A stretch of 6,277 bases of DNA, from contig SLIW01000495.1 of NCBI GenBank assembly GCA_007135435.1, positions 1-6,277 on the forward strand, read 5' to 3'. This stretch comes from Natronomonas sp. (lineage in GTDB: Archaea; Halobacteriota; Halobacteria; Halobacteriales; Haloarculaceae). Both the position numbers and the translations under genes were made by a program. The notes below the pieces were generated by a model. It was not told the DNA's origin. It saw only the letters and a list, made by a program, of their open reading frames with translations, and searched no databases. Positions 1 through 4,298 of the stretch are shown piece by piece; positions within the stretch are counted from its first letter, which is position 1; each line of letters begins with the position of its first letter.

Positions 1-1
1 G

Positions 2-1756
2 GCCGAGATCGAATCGCAGCTCGACTCGATCGAGGAGGACGGCGGGCCCACACTGGCGATGCTCGTGACGGCCGCGGCGGGGCTGCTCGGGATCGCGGCG
101 GCCATCGGCGTGGCCGTCCTCGTGACCCCGCTTGTCGGGGCCGTCGTGGGTGCACTCGTCCTCCTCGCCGGCGCCGCGGTGGCGTACCACCTCGGGGCGG
201 GAGGGCGCGACGGCGACTCCCATCGGACTCAGCTGGAGGCCCAGCAGCACACGGTCGACCAGGAGATCGCCGAGCTGGAACGACGCCTCGAGGAGGCGTC
301 GGCCGACCTCGAGGAGGCCGAGTCACGCCTCGACGCCGTCCGCGAGTACCTGGGCGTCGGCGACGAGCTCTCCCCGGAGGGCGTCGCGACGTTCTACGAG
401 TCCGTCGTCGAGCTGCAGGGGGACATCGAGCGCTTCGAGCGCGACCTCGAGCGCCACGAGGAGCGCGGGCAGGCGCTCGTTGACGAACTCCGCGAGGTCG
501 CCTGGATCCTCCACTGGGGGTACGCCTTCGAGTGGGACGACGCCGAGCCGCTGGCGCACACCGACGCGCTGTTCGGAGCCGTCGACCACGTCGCGGAGGC
601 GTACGAGCTGGCCGTCGAGTGGGACGCCGCCCTGGACGCCCAGGCGGCCGTCGTCGACGACGTCCGTGCGTTCGTCGACGAGTGGAGGACCGATCGCGTC
701 GACCCGGCGACCCTGGCGCCAGCCGACCCGCAGGCGCCGGAGTCGGCCGACCTGCAGGCGCTGGAGTCGGCCGACCCACAGACGGTCCACGCCGCCATCG
801 AGACGGCGATCGACGAGGGCGAGACGCTGGAGGCGTACGAGGAACGGCGGGGCGAGCGGGAGCGCATCCGGCAGGCCATCCACGCCCGCTTCAGCGTCGA
901 GGCCGTTCGCGAGGCCTTCGCCGAGTCGCACGATCCCCCGGACGACGCGGAGGTGGAGGCGTGGGCGCTCGACGCGTTCGCCGGCGTGGCGGACCAGTAC
1001 GCCGACGCGAGCGCGATCGAGGCCCGGCTGCGGGAGATCGACGAGGAGGAAGCGACGTTGGCATCCAGGCGAGAGGACTTGCAGGAGGAGCGCGCGGCGT
1101 TGAACCAGGAGCTGACCCGGCTCGCCTCCGAGGACGACCTCATCGAGGCCCGCCGGAAGATCCAGGAGGGCGGGCGGAGGATCGAGCGGCTCGCCGAGGA
1201 CTACGCCACCTACCGGATCGCCGAGTACGTCACCGAGGAGCTCCAGGACCGGTTCATCGAGGAGACGACCGGGCCCCTCTTGGACGAGGCCAGCGACATC
1301 TTCGCGCGGATCACCGCCGAGTACGACGGGATCGAACACACCGGCGAATTGGCGGACCTGGACTTCCACGTGCTGCAGGACGGGGCGCCCGTCCTCGAGA
1401 GCTCGGAGCTGAGCCGGGCGACCGCGGAGCAGCTGTTCATGGCCGTCCGGCTGGCCCGCATCAGGCAGATCGACACCCCGTTGCCCGTCGTCGTGGACGA
1501 CGCGCTGACGAACTTCGATCCCGCACACGGCGCGCGGACCATGGCGCTGATCGACGACCTCGCGCGGACGAACCAGGTGCTCTTCCTGACCGCGCATCCA
1601 GCGTTCGTCGAGCTCGCGGCCGAGCACGCCACGGTCGACCAGTTCTGGCGCATCGACGCCGGCCGGTTCGATGGCCCGTTCGCTGACCCCGACCGAGCCG
1701 TCACCCACCTGCAGCCCGATCTCCTCCCGGAACAGGCCGGCAGATCGACCGATTGA
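2..1756 (+). CDS. C-terminal part of a YhaN-type (COG4717-like) AAA/SMC-like coiled-coil ATPase, membrane-anchored; 5' end outside window
   Basis: The reading frame is open from the left edge (first full codon at 2) to TGA at 1754-1756, so the gene is 5'-truncated by the window and its Walker A half is not visible. Residues are counted from the Met at 59, which is probably internal. Residues 2-46 form a two-helix hydrophobic hairpin. Residues 58-150 and 315-385 are Glu/Arg/Leu-rich and coiled-coil-like. The C-terminal ATPase half has the signature LSRATAEQLFMAVRLA (451-466), a Walker B with a DDxxxNFD tail (PLPVVVDDALTNFD, 474-487) and an H-loop LFLTAHP (His513). This DDxxxNFD plus TxHP combination is what I know from YhaN-like proteins. 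SbcC and Rad50 normally show DExxxxLD instead, and no CxxC zinc hook is seen here. Bacillus yhaN lies beside the SbcD-like yhaO, so a nuclease partner upstream is plausible but unseen. The role is inferred: ATP-driven DNA or membrane-linked work. The family call is fairly sure; the function is not. Confidence 0.85.
   Translation, partial: AEIESQLDSIEEDGGPTLAMLVTAAAGLLGIAAAIGVAVLVTPLVGAVVGALVLLAGAAVAYHLGAGGRDGDSHRTQLEAQQHTVDQEIAELERRLEEASADLEEAESRLDAVREYLGVGDELSPEGVATFYESVVELQGDIERFERDLERHEERGQALVDELREVAWILHWGYAFEWDDAEPLAHTDALFGAVDHVAEAYELAVEWDAALDAQAAVVDDVRAFVDEWRTDRVDPATLAPADPQAPESADLQALESADPQTVHAAIETAIDEGETLEAYEERRGERERIRQAIHARFSVEAVREAFAESHDPPDDAEVEAWALDAFAGVADQYADASAIEARLREIDEEEATLASRREDLQEERAALNQELTRLASEDDLIEARRKIQEGGRRIERLAEDYATYRIAEYVTEELQDRFIEETTGPLLDEASDIFARITAEYDGIEHTGELADLDFHVLQDGAPVLESSELSRATAEQLFMAVRLARIRQIDTPLPVVVDDALTNFDPAHGARTMALIDDLARTNQVLFLTAHPAFVELAAEHATVDQFWRIDAGRFDGPFADPDRAVTHLQPDLLPEQAGRSTD
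62..196 (+). other. Two-helix transmembrane hairpin within the ATPase
   Basis: Two uncharged stretches encode residues 2-21 (Leu/Val/Ala/Gly/Ile) and 24-46 (ending AGAAVAYHL), separated by a short Thr-Pro turn. They are flanked by acidic, coiled-coil-like sequence: an ESQLDSIEEDG stretch before and an Asp/Glu/Arg-rich stretch after. This would tether the middle of the coiled coil to the membrane with both ATPase halves in the cytoplasm. It is read from hydrophobicity by eye. Confidence 0.75.
722..781 (+). repeat. In-frame 24-bp tandem duplication (two and a half copies) in the ATPase gene
   Basis: Unit 1 (722-745) and unit 2 (746-769) differ at only two positions, and a partial third copy begins at 770. 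The units encode ADPQAPES, ADLQALES and then ADPQ. The period is a multiple of three, so the frame is kept. The repeat falls in a linker between coiled-coil segments, where length change is likely tolerated. Replication slippage is the simplest origin. Confidence 0.9.
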
Positions 1757-1956
1757 CGCCGTCTCCCGATGCGTTCTGAGCCACGCTGAGGTATCCTGAC
1801 TCGACTCGTGGGTGCGACCAGACTCATCTCCAGCGACAGGTCGTCGTCTCGCCGCACGCTTCCATCGTCCGATCGGACCGGGAACCGCCTCGTCGGGTCG
1901 ACCTGCGGCCGGGACTGACCAGAGAGTATTCATGCCCACCGCCGGACTAGCCGTCG
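1757..1956. other. Non-coding stretch between the ATPase gene and the transporter leader region
   Basis: I see no convincing gene in these 200 bases on either strand. Long open frames cross it but have Arg-rich, shadow-like translations and no start context. No T-rich archaeal terminator is visible after the ATPase stop. It contains a perfect 12-bp palindrome, GTCCGATCGGAC (1867-1878), and near its right end the weak TATA-like element listed separately. It probably holds the 3' untranslated region of the ATPase gene and upstream control sequence for the transporter. Confidence 0.5.
1926..1934 (+). promoter_or_regulatory. Weak TATA-like element upstream of the transporter leader region
   Basis: The GAGTATTCAT stretch is an A/T-rich island in very G+C-rich surroundings. 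Its centre is about 27 nt before the ATG at 1957, the spacing expected for a haloarchaeal TATA box and a leaderless start. The match to a typical TTTAWA-like box is poor, so this is a candidate promoter for the transporter transcript only. Confidence 0.3.
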
Positions 1957-2106
1957 ATGGCCAGTCCGCTGGCGGGCCGACACGTCCCCGTCGCGGTGGC
2001 GCCCATCGACCGCATCGCGGGGCCGGTGGGGACCGCCGCCGACGTGCGCGGGCGCGTCGACGCCCGACGGACCGGACGCTGTCGACGGCCACGGAGGAAC
2101 TCGTGA
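1957..2106 (+). CDS. Candidate 49-residue leader ORF overlapping the transporter start (GTGA)
   Basis: The ORF runs from ATG at 1957 to TGA at 2104-2106, and an in-frame TAG at 1948-1950 makes 1957 the first ATG. The stop overlaps the transporter's GTG (2103) in a GTGA, a layout typical of translational coupling. The first 36 or so codons end almost always in G or C and read sensibly (RHVPVAVAPIDRIAGPV, then Asp-containing sequence). The last 14 codons are Arg-rich and look non-coding, which argues against a conserved protein. A TATA-like element lies about 27 nt upstream of the ATG, so it could be translated from a leaderless mRNA. I recognise no family. It may be a regulatory leader peptide, a decayed gene or chance. 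Confidence 0.3.
   Translation: MASPLAGRHVPVAVAPIDRIAGPVGTAADVRGRVDARRTGRCRRPRRNS
2093..2097 (+). promoter_or_regulatory. Shine-Dalgarno site for the PiT-family transporter
   Basis: A GGAGG sits 5 nt before GTG at 2103. This site decides the start. It explains why the Arg-rich in-frame sequence reaching back to 1812 should not be counted as protein. Confidence 0.75.
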
Positions 2107-3305
2107 CGCTGGCGTTCTGGATCCTCGTCGTCCTCGCGACGGTGACGTGCCTGTTCATGGCGTGGTCGCTCGGGGCGAACAGCAACTCGCCCCCGTTCGC
2201 ACCGGCGATCGGGGCCAACGCCATCTCGACGCTCCGGGCCGCCTTCCTGATCGGGATCCTCGCGGCGGCGGGCGCGGTCACCCAGGGCGGGAGCATCTCC
2301 GAGACCGTCGGCGCGGACCTCATCCTCGGGACGACGATCACGCCGCTCGCGGCGACGACGGGGCTGCTGGTCGCGGCGTCGTTCATGACCCTCGGCGTCT
2401 ACACCGGTTACCCGGTGCCGGCGGCCTTCGCGACGACCGGGGCGATGGTCGGCGTCGGCCTCTCGCTCGGCGGCGACCCCGCCTACGACACCTACCGGCA
2501 GATCGGGACGTTCTGGCTGCTCGTCCCGCCCACGTCGGGCGGGATCGCCTTCCTCACGGCGACGCTCCTCCGTCGGGACGACATCCCCGAGACGGTCGGC
2601 ATCCCGTTGTTGGCGGCGGTCGTCGCGGGCATCCTCGCCCACATCCGCCTCGGCGTGATCCCGCACCCGGAGCGGGCCCAGGGATCGGTCGCCACGTTGG
2701 TCTCCCATGGCCTCGGCCGCCCGAGCGTCGTCGGCGTCGACCTGGCGGCCGTCGTCGTCACCGTCGCCTTCGCCGCGATCGGCTACCGGCTCGCCTACCG
2801 GAAGGTGGCCGCCTCGGTCGACGGGGGGATCCGATCGTTCCTCCTGGTCCTCGGGGGCATCGTCGCGTTCAGCAGCGGCGGGAGCCAGGTCGGCCTGGCG
2901 ACGGGACCGCTGGAGCAGCTCTACGGCATCGAACTCGGGCTCCCGGGCATCGTCCTGCTCGCGATCGGCGCCGCGGGGATCCTCGCGGGGGCGTGGATGG
3001 GCGCCCCGCGGCTGTTGCAGGCCACCTCCCGCGAGTACGCCCAGCTGGGCGTGCGCCGGTCGATCGCCGCGCTCGTCCCGGGGTTCGTCATCGCCCAGAC
3101 GGCGATCGCGCTGGGCATCCCGATCTCGTTCAACAACATCATCATCTCGGGCGTGATCGGCGGCGGCCTCGCCGCCGGGACCGCCGGCGTCTCCCGGCGG
3201 AAGATCGCCGTGACCGTCACCTTCTGGCTGCTCACGCTGGGGGCCGCCACCGGGATCGGCTTCGGGCTCTACCGGGCCTTCTCGGCGCTCCTGGGGATCG
3301 CCTGA
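2103..3305 (+). CDS. PiT/PHO4-family inorganic phosphate transporter-like permease
   Basis: This is a 400-residue, very hydrophobic membrane protein with about ten helices and the two-fold repeat of the PiT family, whose members import phosphate with Na+ or H+. The start is GTG 2103 because GGAGG lies 5 nt upstream and the hydrophobic sequence begins at once (LAFWILVVLA). The N-half signature is GANSNSPPFAPAIGANA (24-40) with its partner GYPVPAAFATTGAMVG (102-117). The C-half has FSSGGSQVGLATGPL (256-270) and GIPISFNNIIISGVIGGG (338-355). Typical PiT proteins carry GANDxANA and G(I/L)PVSTTH at these places. Both Asp positions are changed here (Ser27, Gln262), as are the STTH motifs. Haloarchaeal homologues, as I recall them, also deviate, so this is probably a subfamily trait. 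Phosphate is the default substrate, but the coupling ion and substrate are uncertain. It converges with the usp gene. Confidence 0.85.
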   Translation: MTLAFWILVVLATVTCLFMAWSLGANSNSPPFAPAIGANAISTLRAAFLIGILAAAGAVTQGGSISETVGADLILGTTITPLAATTGLLVAASFMTLGVYTGYPVPAAFATTGAMVGVGLSLGGDPAYDTYRQIGTFWLLVPPTSGGIAFLTATLLRRDDIPETVGIPLLAAVVAGILAHIRLGVIPHPERAQGSVATLVSHGLGRPSVVGVDLAAVVVTVAFAAIGYRLAYRKVAASVDGGIRSFLLVLGGIVAFSSGGSQVGLATGPLEQLYGIELGLPGIVLLAIGAAGILAGAWMGAPRLLQATSREYAQLGVRRSIAALVPGFVIAQTAIALGIPISFNNIIISGVIGGGLAAGTAGVSRRKIAVTVTFWLLTLGAATGIGFGLYRAFSALLGIA

Positions 3306-3387
3306 GTCGGCGCCCACCACTGACACCGTTCGCCCCGTGGCCGGACGGTCGCGTCGCTCCGAAGTCGCTGTGTTCGCCGGCCGGGCT

Positions 3388-3420
3388 CCGGTGAACGACT
3401 GTCTGGCCGATCGTCACCGG
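3388..3420. repeat. Imperfect hairpin at the convergent ends of the transporter and usp genes
   Basis: CCGGTGAACGA (3388-3398) can pair with TCGTCACCGG (3411-3420), giving ten base pairs with one bulged A and a 12-nt loop. It spans the usp stop codon (3414-3416) in the 108-bp gap between convergent genes. No T-tract follows on either strand, so it is a weak candidate for a bidirectional terminator or for a 3'-end-stabilising structure. Confidence 0.3.
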
Positions 3421-3845
3421 ACGACTGTCACCGGGACCGGCGCCTCGCCGACCACGGCGGTCGCGACGGTCCCGAGCAGGCGGCGCAGGGTCGGGTTCCG
3501 CGGGCCCCCGTGGCCGCCCATCACCACGTGGTCGACGTCGGCCGTGTCGACGAACGCGAGGATCGTCTCTCCCGGCTCCCCGGTCTCGACCACCGTCTCG
3601 ACGGGCTGGCCAGAGGATCCGGTCCGGTCGCGGGCGCGGTCGACCAGCTCTTCCGCCCGGGACCGTGCCTCGGCGAGGCGCGCGTCGTCGGCCTCGCGGA
3701 CGCCGCCTTCGCTCATCGTCTCGCCCAGCGGGGTCACGACGTTCAACACCGTGATGCGACAGTCGAAGATCTCGAGCGCGTGGCCGAGCGCCTCGTCGGC
3801 CAGCGGTGAGCCATCGAGCGGGACCAGCACGTGCGACGGGGCCAC
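3414..3845 (-). CDS. Universal stress protein (UspA family), 143 residues
   Basis: This is a single-domain Usp of normal length (143 residues), likely a cytoplasmic nucleotide-binding dimer linked to stress. It opens with the first beta strand and acidic turn HVLVPLDGS (residues 5-13), then ITVLNVVTPLGE (31-42), an Ala/Glu/Arg-rich helix, VETVVETGEPGETI (82-95), and the nucleotide loop VVMGGHGG (107-114) followed by LLGTVATAVV and the final strand VPVTVV. I chose GTG 3845 because the Usp fold begins four residues later and GGTGAT, complementary to the 16S 3' end, abuts it. The frame is open to 4244, but codons there lose G/C third-position bias. The ATP motif is normally G-2x-G-9x-G(S/T). Here the spacing from G113 to G125 is 11 residues, so ATP binding is not assured. 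It converges with the transporter and diverges from the HalOD1 gene. Confidence 0.88.
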   Translation of the reverse strand: MAPSHVLVPLDGSPLADEALGHALEIFDCRITVLNVVTPLGETMSEGGVREADDARLAEARSRAEELVDRARDRTGSSGQPVETVVETGEPGETILAFVDTADVDHVVMGGHGGPRNPTLRRLLGTVATAVVGEAPVPVTVVR

Positions 3846-3851
3846 ATCACC
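3846..3851 (-). promoter_or_regulatory. Ribosome-binding sequence abutting the usp GTG
   Basis: GGTGAT on the minus strand matches the downstream half of the archaeal Shine-Dalgarno (GGAGGTGATC) but runs right up to the GTG start at 3845. That spacing is unusually short. A GATAGA A/T-rich patch (3870-3877) lies about 28 nt upstream of the GTG and could instead be a TATA element for a leaderless mRNA. Confidence 0.35.
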
Positions 3852-4022
3852 CGTTGGGCAGGTCTTGCCTTCTATCTCACGCCGACGAGGGAGTCCAGCT
3901 CCATCCGGCTCCGTGATCGGGAGCCGACCCGTCCGGGTTGGGATGGCGACCACCCCGCCGCCGTCGGTGACGATCGGAGGTCCACCGCCATCGCTGACCA
4001 CTTGGCTGATTGTCTGACGTAG

Positions 4023-4029
4023 TATTATA
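4023..4029 (+). promoter_or_regulatory. TATA box for the HalOD1 gene (leaderless transcript)
   Basis: TATTATA, within AGTATTATACCCC, is the strongest A/T island in the window. It is centred near 4026, about 27 nt before ATG 4053, which places the transcription start at or next to the ATG. No Shine-Dalgarno precedes the ATG, which also fits a leaderless mRNA. The reverse reading, GTATAATACT, could drive leftward transcription starting near 4000 as well. Confidence 0.7.
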
Positions 4030-4052
4030 CCCCTGCTTGCCATTGTGACCCC

Positions 4053-4283
4053 ATGGCAGGGGCGAGGCCAACCGCGTCGGAGCGCGTCATCCACCGAGTA
4101 GCGGAGGCGGTCGAGCGCGACCCGCTTGAGCTCCCTCCGCTGTACGACCACGTCGACGCGGACGCGCTGGATTCGCTCGTCGAGGGGCTGACCGACGGGG
4201 CGGTGACGTTCACCTACGTCGGCTACGACGTCACCGTCCAGCACACCGGGGAGGTCCTCGTCGACGAGCGCCCAAGGCGCTGA
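4053..4283 (+). CDS. HalOD1 output-domain protein, 76 residues
   Basis: This is a small stand-alone halobacterial output domain protein of the HalOD1 type. The family is confined largely to haloarchaea and occurs alone or fused to signalling domains; its biochemical role is not known to me. The pattern is a helix (RVIHRVAEAVERDP, residues 11-24), then LPPLYDHVDADALDSL (27-42), then a strand pair around VTFTYVGYDVTV (50-61) and a final short strand GEVLVDE (66-72). Length and order fit the family, with nothing fused. ATG 4053 is supported by the TATA box 27 nt upstream. The stop at 4281-4283 is only 15 bp from the end of the convergent Bat-type regulator. Divergence from usp and closeness to a sensor-regulator suggest a signalling or stress role, as inference. 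Confidence 0.85.
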   Translation: MAGARPTASERVIHRVAEAVERDPLELPPLYDHVDADALDSLVEGLTDGAVTFTYVGYDVTVQHTGEVLVDERPRR

Positions 4284-4298
4284 CCCCCATGTCGCGGG

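Larger units (their letters stand above)
3846..4052. promoter_or_regulatory. Divergent intergenic region between usp and the HalOD1 gene
   Basis: These 207 bases separate two divergent genes and show no coding bias. They hold the HalOD1 TATA box (4023-4029), a weak TATA-like patch for usp (3870-3877) and a perfect 7-bp inverted repeat, CGGCTCC/GGAGCCG, with a 7-nt spacer (3906-3926). GCTGA also occurs twice at about 14-bp spacing (near 3990-4010), just upstream of the HalOD1 TATA box, where a regulator could bind. The repeats are visible; a regulatory role is inferred. Confidence 0.5.

Noticed and set aside
1867..1878. Perfect 12-bp palindrome GTCCGATCGGAC
   Set aside because: One or more such palindromes are expected by chance in a window of this size and G+C content; there is no second copy nearby to suggest an operator.
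1812..2102. 97-residue N-terminal extension of the transporter in frame
   Set aside because: It is Arg/Pro-rich and unlike a signal or membrane segment. A good GGAGG at 5 nt spacing supports GTG 2103.
323..2386. Long open frame of 687 codons on the minus strand opposite the ATPase gene
   Set aside because: It mirrors the codon bias of the plus-strand gene, has no recognisable domain, and crosses the intergenic region and the start of the transporter. High G+C genomes make such shadows.
1947..3326. 459-codon minus-strand frame opposite the transporter
   Set aside because: It is almost entirely Arg/Asp/Glu/Gly, with no hydrophobic core. It is a shadow of the membrane protein gene.
3846..4244. 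N-terminal extension of the universal stress protein, including a leaderless GTG at 4001
   Set aside because: G/C third-position bias drops here, the Usp fold needs no extension, and the region carries promoters and overlaps the HalOD1 gene.
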